Assembly (NCBI RefSeq): GCF_018449435.1
Contig: NZ_JAHCMU010000003.1
Coordinates: 124,001 to 188,000, forward strand
Length of the DNA: 64,000 nucleotides
Direction of reading: 5' to 3'
Origin: Flagellimonas sp. 389
Lineage (GTDB): Bacteria > Bacteroidota > Bacteroidia > Flavobacteriales > Flavobacteriaceae
Shown here: in pieces, positions 35,540-43,820 of the stretch
How the letters are laid out: each line of letters begins with the position of its first letter
How positions within the stretch are numbered: the stretch's first letter is position 1
Position numbers and translations under genes: made by a program
Notes under the pieces: model-generated
What the model was told of the DNA's origin: nothing
What the model saw: the letters and a program-made list of their open reading frames with translations, nothing else
Databases searched by the model: none

Positions 35540-35974
35540 CTATTCTTCCTCATCGGAATTAACGAGCACGTCCTCTTTATCCTTAGAAGAAAAATCATCT
35601 ATTTTATTATCAACAAGAATATTGTACCATTGAATAATCTTCTTTATATCACTGGCATATACCCTATCCTCATCGTAATTTGGCAATACTTCAAAGAAAT
35701 ATTCCTCAAGTGCAATCTTTTCGGCTTTATGGCTGATGCTTGTTTTTTTTCCTTCTTCCTTGTCCTTCATTTTTTGAAAGACCTCTCTTAGCGGTATTTC
35801 TTCTTCCAGGGTATAAATGGCTATTTCGGAAAGGACACTTACATTGCTGCGCATTCCAACGGTAACCCGTTTTCCGTCTAGTAGCGATTCCCCAACAAAA
35901 CCGGTTCTAGTTTGGGTCAACAACTTAAAAAGTCCAGGTTTACCACCAATCGATAAAATCTTGTCCAATGCCAT
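35540..35974 (-). CDS. DUF5606 family protein
   Basis: A 144-residue protein opening MALDKILSIGGKPGLFKLLTQTRTGFVGESLLDGKR, the standard start of this Bacteroidota family. Region 1-60 is strand-rich and could be a small beta-barrel; 80-130 is helical. Function unknown. It adjoins the GH20 gene with no gap in convergent orientation and is downstream of def in a minus-strand group with def and ruvX, suggesting a housekeeping task. Confidence 0.85.
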   Translation of the reverse strand: MALDKILSIGGKPGLFKLLTQTRTGFVGESLLDGKRVTVGMRSNVSVLSEIAIYTLEEEIPLREVFQKMKDKEEGKKTSISHKAEKIALEEYFFEVLPNYDEDRVYASDIKKIIQWYNILVDNKIDDFSSKDKEDVLVNSDEEE

Positions 35975-36028
35975 GTATAATTATTTTATGGGCGCAAAAT
36001 TATACTTTTATACCAAACGTAAATTTTT

Positions 36029-36619
36029 TTAACGTGCTTTTTTTATGCTTGGAAAACGCATTCTATATTCTATATTGATTTTTCCTTTGGAAATCTTGTC
36101 CAACCTACTTTTTAAAAGTCGCTTTTTTAGTGAAGAAAGCTTATCCGTAAAGAGAATACCTTCAATATGGTCATACTCATGTTGAATTACCCTTGCCAAT
36201 AATCCATCGTAAGTTTCGGTATGTGCTTTGAAGTTCTCATCAAGATAGCTTATCCTAATTTGTGGTTTGCGTTTTACATCTTCACGAATGTCGGGAATAC
36301 TTAGGCATCCCTCGTTAAAGTCCCACTCATCCCCAGTTTCTTCTTCAATTTTTGCATTGATGAATACTTTTTTAAACCCGTCCAATGCTTTTTGTTCTTC
36401 CGCACTTAAATCTTCGTCATCAGAAAAAGGTGTCGTATCCACCAAAAATAAGCGGATAGGCAATCCTATCTGGGGAGCCGCCAAACCCACACCACGGGCA
36501 TTGTACATGGTCTCCCACATATTTTCGACCAACTCGTTCAGTTTTGGATGGTCTTGCGTTATATCTTTTGCGACTTTCCGTAAAACGGGATCTCCGTAAG
36601 CAACTATGGATAAAATCAT
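36029..36619 (-). CDS. def: peptide deformylase
   Basis: A 196-residue metalloenzyme that removes the formyl group from new proteins. All three motifs are present: GVGLAAPQIG (about 43-52), EGCLS with the metal cysteine (about 103-107), and HEYDH with the two metal histidines and catalytic glutamate (about 147-151). Type 1 spacing. It lies 4 bp downstream of ruvX on the same strand. Confidence 0.96.
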   Translation of the reverse strand: MILSIVAYGDPVLRKVAKDITQDHPKLNELVENMWETMYNARGVGLAAPQIGLPIRLFLVDTTPFSDDEDLSAEEQKALDGFKKVFINAKIEEETGDEWDFNEGCLSIPDIREDVKRKPQIRISYLDENFKAHTETYDGLLARVIQHEYDHIEGILFTDKLSSLKKRLLKSRLDKISKGKINIEYRMRFPSIKKAR

Positions 36620-36623
36620 AAAA

Positions 36624-37034
36624 TTAAATTCTGTTTAGATACGCTTGTAATATCAGCGTCGCACTTATTTCATCGACTAAGGCCTTATTTTGCCGCTTCT
36701 TCTTTTTCATTCCGCTGTCCAACATGGATTGGAATGCCATTTTAGAGGTAAACCGCTCATCTTGACGTTCCACTTTTATTTTTGGGAATCTCGCTGATAG
36801 TTTGTTTAAAAAAACTTGAATAAGCTCTTCGGATTCGGAAGGCGTATTGTCCATTTGTTTAGGTAATCCCACGACAAAACCTTCAACGACTTCATGTTCT
36901 AAATAATCAGCAAGAAATGGAATTAAATTTTTGGTTTCAACAGTGGTCAAACCCGAAGCAATCAACTGAAGTTCATCAGTAACCGCTATACCCGTCCTAA
37001 CCTTTCCATAATCCAAAGCAACGATTCTGGCCAA
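36624..37034 (-). CDS. ruvX: Holliday junction resolvase-like protein RuvX/YqgF
   Basis: A 136-residue RNase H-fold nuclease involved in pre-16S rRNA end processing and possibly recombination. The first acidic residue is in IVALDYGKVRTGIAV (D8); later come VVGLPKQMDNTPSES, ERFTSKMAF and the final DEISATLILQAYL aspartate. Length agrees with the family. On the minus strand, TATTTTTG at 37049-37056 is a good -7 element 15 bp upstream. Confidence 0.9.
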   Translation of the reverse strand: MARIVALDYGKVRTGIAVTDELQLIASGLTTVETKNLIPFLADYLEHEVVEGFVVGLPKQMDNTPSESEELIQVFLNKLSARFPKIKVERQDERFTSKMAFQSMLDSGMKKKKRQNKALVDEISATLILQAYLNRI

Positions 37035-37109
37035 ATCTAAAATTTTGGCAAAAATAAACCTAAAAATGTTATAGACTTAAATTAGGTGCCATTATTCTGA
37101 TGAGCCGAT

Positions 37110-37117
37110 TATCTTTG
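37110..37117 (+). promoter_or_regulatory. candidate -7 element for dapD
   Basis: TATCTTTG is a strong match to TAnnTTTG and lies 18 bp before the ATG at 37136. It also argues that translation starts at 37136 rather than at 37100. No convincing -33 box. Confidence 0.5.
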
Positions 37118-37135
37118 TCAAAATTTTTCATAAAA

Positions 37136-37951
37136 ATGAATCAATTAAGGTCAATCATAGAAAAGGCTTGGGACGATAGGGAATTGTTGAAAGAAGCAAA
37201 CATACAAGATACAATTAGAGAAGTTATCAGTCTAATAGATTTAGGAAAGTTGCGTTGTGCAGAACCAAGCGATACCGGTTGGCAGATTAATGAATGGGTC
37301 AAAAAAGCTGTCGTACTTTATTTTCCCATACAGAAAATGGAAGTTTTAGAGGCAGGTATCTTCGAATACCATGATAAAATCCCACTAAAAAGAGGCTATC
37401 AAGAAAAAGGCGTTCGTGTTGTTCCACACGCCGTAGCAAGGCACGGTGCTTATATTTCAAAAGGAACCATTTTAATGCCGAGTTATGTAAATATAGGTGC
37501 TTATGTGGATGAGGGGACCATGGTCGATACTTGGGCAACCGTAGGAAGTTGTGCGCAAATTGGAAAAAATGTACACTTAAGCGGTGGTGTTGGTATTGGT
37601 GGTGTCCTAGAACCTTTGCAAGCAGCTCCTGTAATTATAGAGGACAATGCCTTTATTGGTTCCAGATGCATTGTTGTTGAAGGTGTACGTGTTGAAAAAG
37701 AAGCTGTTCTGGGTGCCAATGTGGTACTGACCGCATCGACAAAAATAATTGATGTAACGGGTAAAGAGGCTATTGAACTTAAAGGTAGAGTACCTGCAAG
37801 ATCGGTTGTAATCCCTGGGAGCTATACCAAAAAATTCACTGCTGGAGAATATCAGGTACCGTGTGCCTTGATCATTGGTAAACGCAAAGAGAGTACCGAT
37901 AAGAAAACTTCGCTCAACAATGCACTTAGAGAACATGATGTTGCTGTTTAA
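37136..37951 (+). CDS. dapD: tetrahydrodipicolinate N-succinyltransferase
   Basis: A 271-residue enzyme of the succinylase branch of lysine/diaminopimelate synthesis; it succinylates tetrahydrodipicolinate. An N-terminal helical domain is followed by left-handed beta-helix hexapeptides (ILMPSYVNIGAYVDEGTMVDTWATVGSCAQIGKN) and GGVGIGGVLEPLQAAP, the active-site loop. It is isolated from lysA, which is at 58.6 kb. The product ends in the peptidoglycan precursor meso-diaminopimelate. Confidence 0.95.
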   Translation: MNQLRSIIEKAWDDRELLKEANIQDTIREVISLIDLGKLRCAEPSDTGWQINEWVKKAVVLYFPIQKMEVLEAGIFEYHDKIPLKRGYQEKGVRVVPHAVARHGAYISKGTILMPSYVNIGAYVDEGTMVDTWATVGSCAQIGKNVHLSGGVGIGGVLEPLQAAPVIIEDNAFIGSRCIVVEGVRVEKEAVLGANVVLTASTKIIDVTGKEAIELKGRVPARSVVIPGSYTKKFTAGEYQVPCALIIGKRKESTDKKTSLNNALREHDVAV

Positions 37952-37977
37952 AATAGCCTATAATACCAAGGTTAAAA

Positions 37978-39030
37978 TTAAGTATTGTCAAAGTGAAGCT
38001 GCAAGACTTTTTCCATTGCAGCTTTCAAATAATGACCTTCGGCTATTTTGGTTCTGGCAATTTTTACATTTTTAATGATTTTTGAATAGTCCTCATTGGA
38101 TAGTTGATTCAGAGTGCTTTCCAAATCACTTAAGGAATCTATAGTAAGCCCTAGGTTTTCTTTCTCTATGAACTTGGCCATTGCCGCTTTTTTCCAGATG
38201 ATTACCGGCAACCCACAGAGCAAATACAATGATGTCTTGTGCGGGTTATTGTATTGTAAATATTTACCAAATTCGCCAGAGCACCCATCAATCGAATTAC
38301 CATTCCATACCAAGCCAAAAGATCCTGATATTTCGCTAATGACCTTATCTGGGGAGAATACACCTTGATACGACAAAATCGAAGAACTTGAGTCAACGGC
38401 TTCCTTGTTGAAACCACCTCCATATAGTTTTAGGACATAATTTTTATGTCCTAAATTATCCGCACTGTATAAAAACTCGCTTTTTTCTTTCCCCAAACCT
38501 CCTGCGAAAACAACTTCAGTGGGTGTTGTGTCATTTTGGTGAATCTCTTTGGTCATTGTATGTATGTAGTCAAAAATATCATTTGTTACCATTCTTGCTT
38601 TGCAAGCATTCTCTTCAAACCATTTCTTCATGGATTCATTATGCACTATCAAATAATCTGCTTTATTAAATTTTCTTATTTCACCAGCTGCATCTTTTCT
38701 TTTCCCCATCAAGAATTTAACATCATGAACAATAATAATAAGAGTACATTTTTTTAGAGAAGCAAAAAAAACTACCAGATTAAAAAATTTGCTCAGCGGA
38801 TACTGCATACAAAAGACCGACCTATTAGGCAATCGAATAAGGCCTTTCATAATACCAAAAAAACTTATAACGGCACCAATAGCAGAACTAGGGTGGTTAC
38901 TTTGTTTGAACCCTAAGTTTTTAAAGCCCATTTTGGTCAAAACAGTTTCACAATCCATTTTTGGTTTGGAAGCGGCATTTCTAGAAAACTTATAATTTCT
39001 TGAAATGTAGAAAAGATTTTTAGATTGCAT
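37978..39030 (-). CDS. probable galactofuranosyltransferase
   Basis: A 350-residue GT-B type glycosyltransferase without membrane helices. IIIVHDVKFLMGK (about 98-110), DYLIVHNESMKKWF and GSFGLVWNGNSIDGCSGEFGKYLQYNNPHKTSLYLLCGLPVIIW resemble bacterial beta-1,6-galactofuranosyltransferases. The strongest support is context: the divergent neighbour is UDP-galactopyranose mutase, which makes the Galf donor. It converges on dapD. TATATTTG (39062-39069) is its candidate promoter. Confidence 0.78.
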   Translation of the reverse strand: MQSKNLFYISRNYKFSRNAASKPKMDCETVLTKMGFKNLGFKQSNHPSSAIGAVISFFGIMKGLIRLPNRSVFCMQYPLSKFFNLVVFFASLKKCTLIIIVHDVKFLMGKRKDAAGEIRKFNKADYLIVHNESMKKWFEENACKARMVTNDIFDYIHTMTKEIHQNDTTPTEVVFAGGLGKEKSEFLYSADNLGHKNYVLKLYGGGFNKEAVDSSSSILSYQGVFSPDKVISEISGSFGLVWNGNSIDGCSGEFGKYLQYNNPHKTSLYLLCGLPVIIWKKAAMAKFIEKENLGLTIDSLSDLESTLNQLSNEDYSKIIKNVKIARTKIAEGHYLKAAMEKVLQLHFDNT

Positions 39031-39061
39031 TATGATTGATGATTAAGCTAGTTTGCTTTTG

Positions 39062-39069
39062 CAAATATA
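39062..39069 (-). promoter_or_regulatory. candidate -7 element for the galactofuranosyltransferase gene
   Basis: On the minus strand TATATTTG matches TAnnTTTG, 31 bp before the ATG at 39030. No clear -33 box. It is back-to-back with the glf promoter. Confidence 0.45.
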
Positions 39070-39104
39070 TCTCTTTTAAGGTATCATCATTAGTCATAAA
39101 ATAC

Positions 39105-39134
39105 TTCTCATTTTTCATCAACATCCTATCTTTG
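39105..39134 (+). promoter_or_regulatory. candidate promoter of glf
   Basis: TATCTTTG at 39127-39134 with TTC (39105-39107) after an exact 19-bp spacer, one base from TTG. The predicted start is about 10 bp before the ATG at 39151. Confidence 0.55.
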
Positions 39135-39150
39135 GTAAAATTTGTTTTGC

Positions 39151-40260
39151 ATGTCCAAAAATCGAGAATACGACTATCTAATTATTGGTGCTGGGCTTTT
39201 TGGAGCTGTTTTTGCCCATGAAGCAACCAAGAAAAATAAAAGGTGTTTAGTAATTGATAAACGTAATCATCTCGGTGGAAATACCTATTGTGAAAATATT
39301 GAAGGTATAAACGTACATAAATACGGAGCTCATATATTCCATACAAATGACAAGTTCATATGGGATTACGTAAATAGTTTCGTCCCTTTCAACAGGTATA
39401 CAAACTCTCCTTTGGCCAACTACAAAGGAGAGCTCTACAATCTACCGTTCAACATGAACACTTTTCACCAACTTTGGAACGTTAAAACACCAGATGAAGC
39501 CAAAGCAATAATTGACAAACAAACCAAAGAACACAAAACAAAACGACCAACCAATCTTGAAGAACAGGCACTTTCCTTGGTTGGAAAAGATATTTATGAG
39601 AAACTGATAAAGGGATACACAGAAAAGCAGTGGGGAAGAAAGGCAACACAGCTTCCCGCTTTTATTATTAAAAGGTTGCCCCTGCGTTTTACGTTCGACA
39701 ATAATTATTTTAACGACACCTACCAAGGCATACCCATTGGCGGATATAATATGCTTACAAATGGACTATTAAATGGAATTGAATGCAGAACTGGAATTGA
39801 TTTTTTTGAGGATAGAGAAAACCTGAGTGACTTAGCAGACAATATTGTCTTTACTGGAAAAATAGATGAATTCTATGATTATTCCCTTGGCAGATTAGAA
39901 TATAGAAGTTTGGAGTTTAAACATAAGATTTTGAGAAAATCTAATTTTCAAGGGAATGCAGTTGTAAATTATACTGCTGCCAATATTCCTTATACACGGA
40001 TTTTAGAACATAAGCATTTTGAGTTTGGCAATCAGGAAAATACCATTATCACAGAAGAATACCCTTTGGAGGCTTCAATAAAAAATGAGCCTTATTATCC
40101 AATTAACGATACTAAAAACACCAATTTATACAAAGCCTATAAAGAAATGTCAGAACAAGATCAAATTATCTTTGGAGGTAGGCTAGCTGAATATAAGTAT
40201 TATGATATGCATCAAATAATCGGAGCCGCCCTGGCCCGGGCCAAAAAATTGCTCAGTTAA
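39151..40260 (+). CDS. glf: UDP-galactopyranose mutase
   Basis: A 369-residue flavoenzyme that interconverts UDP-galactopyranose and UDP-galactofuranose. The FAD-binding IIGAGLFGAVFAHE is at residues 11-24, followed by RNHLGGNTYCENIEGINVHKYGAHIFHT, the family's active-site histidine region, and YTEKQWGRKATQLP. The C-terminal ILEHKHFE...TEEYP and GRLAEYKYYDMHQIIGAAL are also standard. A TTG at 39142 gives a three-residue extension; the ATG at 39151 is better. Galf must therefore occur in this organism's surface glycans. Confidence 0.96.
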   Translation: MSKNREYDYLIIGAGLFGAVFAHEATKKNKRCLVIDKRNHLGGNTYCENIEGINVHKYGAHIFHTNDKFIWDYVNSFVPFNRYTNSPLANYKGELYNLPFNMNTFHQLWNVKTPDEAKAIIDKQTKEHKTKRPTNLEEQALSLVGKDIYEKLIKGYTEKQWGRKATQLPAFIIKRLPLRFTFDNNYFNDTYQGIPIGGYNMLTNGLLNGIECRTGIDFFEDRENLSDLADNIVFTGKIDEFYDYSLGRLEYRSLEFKHKILRKSNFQGNAVVNYTAANIPYTRILEHKHFEFGNQENTIITEEYPLEASIKNEPYYPINDTKNTNLYKAYKEMSEQDQIIFGGRLAEYKYYDMHQIIGAALARAKKLLS

Positions 40261-40455
40261 GCATATTAAAAACCTGATTTTCCTTTGCTTGGTGCGCAAC
40301 CTTATGTTCATTTTTCATCTCATTAATAGCAGACGACTTAAACCAAAAATAAACAGCTTAAATGTTAAAATTTATTCAACAAAGTAGGAGTTTGACATTT
40401 TCGATTGTTGTAAGAAAATAATACGATAAACAATTTTTACCCCATTATTTTGTTA

Positions 40456-40463
40456 TAATTTTG
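40456..40463 (+). promoter_or_regulatory. candidate -7 element for the WaaE-like gene
   Basis: TAATTTTG, 14 bp before the ATG at 40477, with TTT at the -33 position after 19 bp (40434-40436). Confidence 0.45.
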
Positions 40464-40476
40464 TAATAGTTCACCA

Positions 40477-41286
40477 ATGAATAAATTTGAATTGAGCAAC
40501 CCAGAGCAAAAACTATCGGCATTAATCATTACTTATAATGAAATGGGATATATCGAAAGATGTTTGGATTCCATATCATTTGCCGATGAAATAATTGTCG
40601 TTGATTCTTATAGTACGGATGGAACCTATGAGTTTTTAACCAATCATCCCAAAGTAAAGGTTATCCAAAATCCATTCGAGAATTTTACAGCACAAAAATC
40701 CTTTGCCCTTAAGCAAGCTACAAACGATTGGATACTGTTTGTGGATGCTGATGAAGTCGTTACCGATAAACTTGAAAAAGAAATTTTAGATACTATAAAT
40801 GACCCAAATGCCCATGAAGCTTATTGGTTCTACCGCAAATTTATGTTTCAAAACACTCCATTAAATTATAGTGGTTGGCAAACGGATAAAAACCATAGGT
40901 TATTTAAAAAAAGTAAAGCGCATTTTACGGATAAAAAGATTGTCCATGAAACCTTGGAAGTGGATGGAACTTCTGGTATTCTAAAAGAACGACTAACACA
41001 CTATTGCTACAAAGATTATAATGATTACAAGGGGAAAATGCTTCGTTATGGCCAGTTAAAGGCTAAAGAAGCTTTTTATAAAGAAAAAAAATTCAGTTAT
41101 ATTGCCATGATTTTTAAACCCTTATGGAAATTCTTTAACCATTATTTTTTAAGACTTGGATTCTTGGATGGGAAAAGAGGGTTTACGATTTCTTATTTGA
41201 ATGCTTTAGGAGTTCTAGAAAGATTTAGAGAATTGAAGAGACTGGAGAAGAAAAATGAGCTTACCTATTATTTAGTAATGCCATGA
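40477..41286 (+). CDS. GT2 glycosyltransferase, WaaE/KdtX-like
   Basis: A 269-residue GT-A enzyme: LSALIITYNEMGYIERCLDSI, DEIIVVDSYSTDGT and the DADEVV metal motif near residues 89-94. The arrangement ITYNE...FADEIIVVDS...QKSFALKQA...FVDADE is that of WaaE-type lipopolysaccharide-core transferases. The C-terminal helix (YIAMIFKPLWKFFNHYFLRLGFLDG) is amphipathic and probably membrane-associated. It overlaps the next, convergent glycosyltransferase gene by 19 bp. Confidence 0.88.
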   Translation: MNKFELSNPEQKLSALIITYNEMGYIERCLDSISFADEIIVVDSYSTDGTYEFLTNHPKVKVIQNPFENFTAQKSFALKQATNDWILFVDADEVVTDKLEKEILDTINDPNAHEAYWFYRKFMFQNTPLNYSGWQTDKNHRLFKKSKAHFTDKKIVHETLEVDGTSGILKERLTHYCYKDYNDYKGKMLRYGQLKAKEAFYKEKKFSYIAMIFKPLWKFFNHYFLRLGFLDGKRGFTISYLNALGVLERFRELKRLEKKNELTYYLVMP

Positions 41287-42101
41287 TGGCTCCACACTAA
41301 TTTCTTATTTCTAGTTTCTTTACGAATAGCTACATTCTTTTTGATAGATTCGGGTGTCTTATAACCCCTTTTGTGGTCTAAATGTACGCAAACCGCACTA
41401 TATCGCAATTGTTTTGATTTTAATCCAAAATTGAACAGGCGTTCCCCCAACTCTCTATCTTGACCGCCATATTGCATACGCTCATCAAAACCATTTACAT
41501 TTAAAATATCTTTCTTCCATCCAGAAGAATTGTGTCCGTTCCAACTGGCGTTTGTCGGAGTAAATGTATTTAAGAAATTGGAAATCAAACCTTTAGCTGT
41601 CAACTTGTTGTTTTTAAAGGTTTTTGGGATGCCTTTCTCTTTCAGCCAATTGATATTAAAACAATTTTGTTTCTCAATATCTTCTTTGCTAATCATTTTG
41701 GAAATATTCATGGGCAACATATAATACCCTCCAGAAATAAAATAACCTTTCTCCTTATTGATATAATGAACTTCAACAAAATCTTCCCTTGGAATGCAAT
41801 CCCCATCGGTCATAATGATGTAATCGGCATTACACGCCTCTACCGACTTGTTAAGAATTCTTGATTTCTGAAAACCTTCATCTTTTTGCCAAACATGTAT
41901 TATGTTATAAAAAACCTCTTTGGTCATTGCCTCCAACAACGCCTTAGTTTTAGGTCCAGAGCCGTCATCTGCAATAACAACTTCAAAATCCTTAAAAATT
42001 TGACAGTTGAAACCCCATAGCACTTTCTCTAACCATTCTTCAGAATTGTACGTACTGACAATAATCGATATTTTGGGAGCTTCTTTCTCTTCTAGGTTCA
42101 T
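41268..42101 (-). CDS. GT2 glycosyltransferase with GT7C-like C-terminal part
   Basis: A 277-residue enzyme starting SIIVSTYNSEEWLEKVLWGF, with VVIADDGSGPKT and metal-binding MTDGDCIPREDF. The C-terminal WKKDILNVNGFDERMQYGGQDRELGERL resembles the galactosyltransferase (GT7C) region that binds the acceptor sugar. It is oriented against its neighbours and overlaps the preceding plus-strand gene tail. It probably adds a hexose or HexNAc to the surface glycan. Confidence 0.88.
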   Translation of the reverse strand: MNLEEKEAPKISIIVSTYNSEEWLEKVLWGFNCQIFKDFEVVIADDGSGPKTKALLEAMTKEVFYNIIHVWQKDEGFQKSRILNKSVEACNADYIIMTDGDCIPREDFVEVHYINKEKGYFISGGYYMLPMNISKMISKEDIEKQNCFNINWLKEKGIPKTFKNNKLTAKGLISNFLNTFTPTNASWNGHNSSGWKKDILNVNGFDERMQYGGQDRELGERLFNFGLKSKQLRYSAVCVHLDHKRGYKTPESIKKNVAIRKETRNKKLVWSHHGITK

Positions 42102-42106
42102 CTTGA

Positions 42107-42114
42107 CAAAAATA
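42107..42114 (-). promoter_or_regulatory. candidate -7 element, nearly leaderless transcript
   Basis: On the minus strand TATTTTTG ends 5 bp before the ATG at 42101, so transcription would start at or next to the initiation codon. Confidence 0.45.
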
Positions 42115-42136
42115 GTAAAGTCTATAATTTAAAAGA

Positions 42137-42144
42137 TAACTTTG
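42137..42144 (+). promoter_or_regulatory. candidate -7 element for the 42.2-kb glycosyltransferase
   Basis: TAACTTTG matches TAnnTTTG, 29 bp before the ATG at 42174, placed back-to-back with the minus-strand element at 42107. No clear -33 box. Confidence 0.45.
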
Positions 42145-42173
42145 CTATACGATTTCATTGTTCCTATTAATCT

Positions 42174-43244
42174 ATGAAAAAAGTTGCTCTTATTGAATTT
42201 AACGCGTATCATGATGAGTGTATCTACTCTCAGATTAAATTTTTGAAGGAATCGCAATACTTGATCACGCTTATCGTGAGTCCCCAAATTCTAGAAAGGT
42301 CCAATGAATATTTGCATCTAGTTGAAAAAAGTGTTGTTTACGATGGGAAATCAACTAAGAACATTCTTGAAAGAATTAATAAAATTTTTAAGCTATCAGA
42401 GTATCTTTCAAAAAACAAAGTAGAAACCGTTGTCTTTAATACGGCAAGTTCAAGATTAGAGGTAATAGTTTTGAGTAATCTCCTAAAAGGAAAAGCTAAT
42501 CTTTTTGGTATTCTTCACAATTTGAAAAAGGTAAATGATAGTCTATCTCAAAAACTGATCAATAGAGCTATAAAAAAATTCTTTGTCTTGAACGACTTTT
42601 TATTGGATTCGATTGATTTAAAAAATCAATCAATAGAATTGGGTAGTTTTTACCCCATTTTTTTTCCTGAATATACTACTTCAAGCATTTCAAAACCCAA
42701 GAAAGAAATCTGGATAAACGTACCTGGAAAACTAGATTTTAATCGAAGGGATTACGACATACTAACCGACGCACTTTTACAAATAAAACCAGTTGAAAAT
42801 ATAAAAATCCTGATTCTCGGCAAAACCAATGGGTCAGAAGAAAAAAACAAACAATTTCTAGAAAAAATAAAGTCAAATGGCGTACGAGATAACTTCATTC
42901 TTTTCGATTCCTTTATTGAGAATGCCCTTTTTCATGAATATATTTCCAAGTCAGATTATGTTTTGCTTCCACTAAAACATGTTGGGGAAAACTATTCCAA
43001 ATACAAAATAATGGGTAGTTATAATTTGGCTTTTGCTTACAGAAAAAATTTGATTTCTCCTAAAGGACTAAGTCATATTGAAGATTTCAACTTACATGCT
43101 GTTTTTTATAATGATGTTGGGGAACTGGCCAAAGTTTTAAAAAATATTTGCAAAAACTCTGAGAAATATAAACAACCTTACGACGGTGAAAAGTGGAATT
43201 TTGAAGCACAGAAAAACAAGTATATCAATTTTTTGGAAAAGTAA
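42174..43244 (+). CDS. probable GT-B glycosyltransferase
   Basis: A 356-residue protein without membrane segments, starting MKKVALIEFNAYHDECIYSQIKFL. The C-terminal half has KLDFNRRDYDILTDALLQI, KILILGKTNG and FHEYISKSDYVLLPL, in the positions of the donor-binding domain of GT4-like enzymes. No exact family is recognised. Composition is more A/T- and lysine-rich than neighbours, as often seen in surface-glycan genes. Its place next to glf and two GT2 genes supports a role in the same polymer. Confidence 0.65.
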   Translation: MKKVALIEFNAYHDECIYSQIKFLKESQYLITLIVSPQILERSNEYLHLVEKSVVYDGKSTKNILERINKIFKLSEYLSKNKVETVVFNTASSRLEVIVLSNLLKGKANLFGILHNLKKVNDSLSQKLINRAIKKFFVLNDFLLDSIDLKNQSIELGSFYPIFFPEYTTSSISKPKKEIWINVPGKLDFNRRDYDILTDALLQIKPVENIKILILGKTNGSEEKNKQFLEKIKSNGVRDNFILFDSFIENALFHEYISKSDYVLLPLKHVGENYSKYKIMGSYNLAFAYRKNLISPKGLSHIEDFNLHAVFYNDVGELAKVLKNICKNSEKYKQPYDGEKWNFEAQKNKYINFLEK

Positions 43245-43258
43245 CAGTAATTCTTAAT

Positions 43259-43819
43259 ATGGTTGAAGAAATCAATAACTGCATAAAAGTTCTAAAAGAA
43301 GGAGACTCAATCCTTTTCCCCGCTGAAACCGGATGGCGTATAGGCTGTGATGCTACAAATGAAAAAGCTGTCGAAAAAATCTATGAACTTATAAAAAGTG
43401 TGGATTCCCATCAATTTGTTTGCTTAGTTTCCAGCCAGGCTATGGTAGAACGTCATGTGACCGAAGTACCTGAGGCTGCCTATGACATCATGGATTTAGC
43501 CAATAAACCCACGACCATAATTTTTGACAGGCCCAAAGGAATAGCAAAAAAACTTGTTGCACAAGATAACACGCTATCCATTAGAGTTGTTTCAGATAAA
43601 TTCTGCCAATACTTGATCAACAAGTTTCGGAAACCTATAGTTTCTGCATCTATAGAAATCTTAGGTGCTCCGACACCTAATCTTGCAAAAGAGATCTACC
43701 CAGAAATTTTAAAAGGAGTCGACTATGTGGTAAATTTGCAACTAGAAAAAGAAAATCCTTCTCCCTCATCCATAATTAAGCTTAGTAATGATGGTCAGGT
43801 CAAGGTAATCAGGGTATAG
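43259..43819 (+). CDS. Sua5/YrdC/TsaC-like protein with altered active-site motifs
   Basis: A 186-residue YrdC-fold protein. YrdC proteins make threonylcarbamoyl-AMP for the tRNA t6A modification. The fold is recognisable ([54 protein letters not shown]), but three functional motifs differ from the family: P-T-D/E-T-x-x-G reads PAETGWR (21-27), the KxR of IxxKxR reads IKSVDS (45-50), and S-x-S-A-N reads SASIE (129-133). It may be a paralogue with another task, or a decaying copy. cca starts 1 bp later, so it is in a tRNA-related operon. Confidence 0.75.
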   Translation: MVEEINNCIKVLKEGDSILFPAETGWRIGCDATNEKAVEKIYELIKSVDSHQFVCLVSSQAMVERHVTEVPEAAYDIMDLANKPTTIIFDRPKGIAKKLVAQDNTLSIRVVSDKFCQYLINKFRKPIVSASIEILGAPTPNLAKEIYPEILKGVDYVVNLQLEKENPSPSSIIKLSNDGQVKVIRV

Positions 43820-43820
43820 A

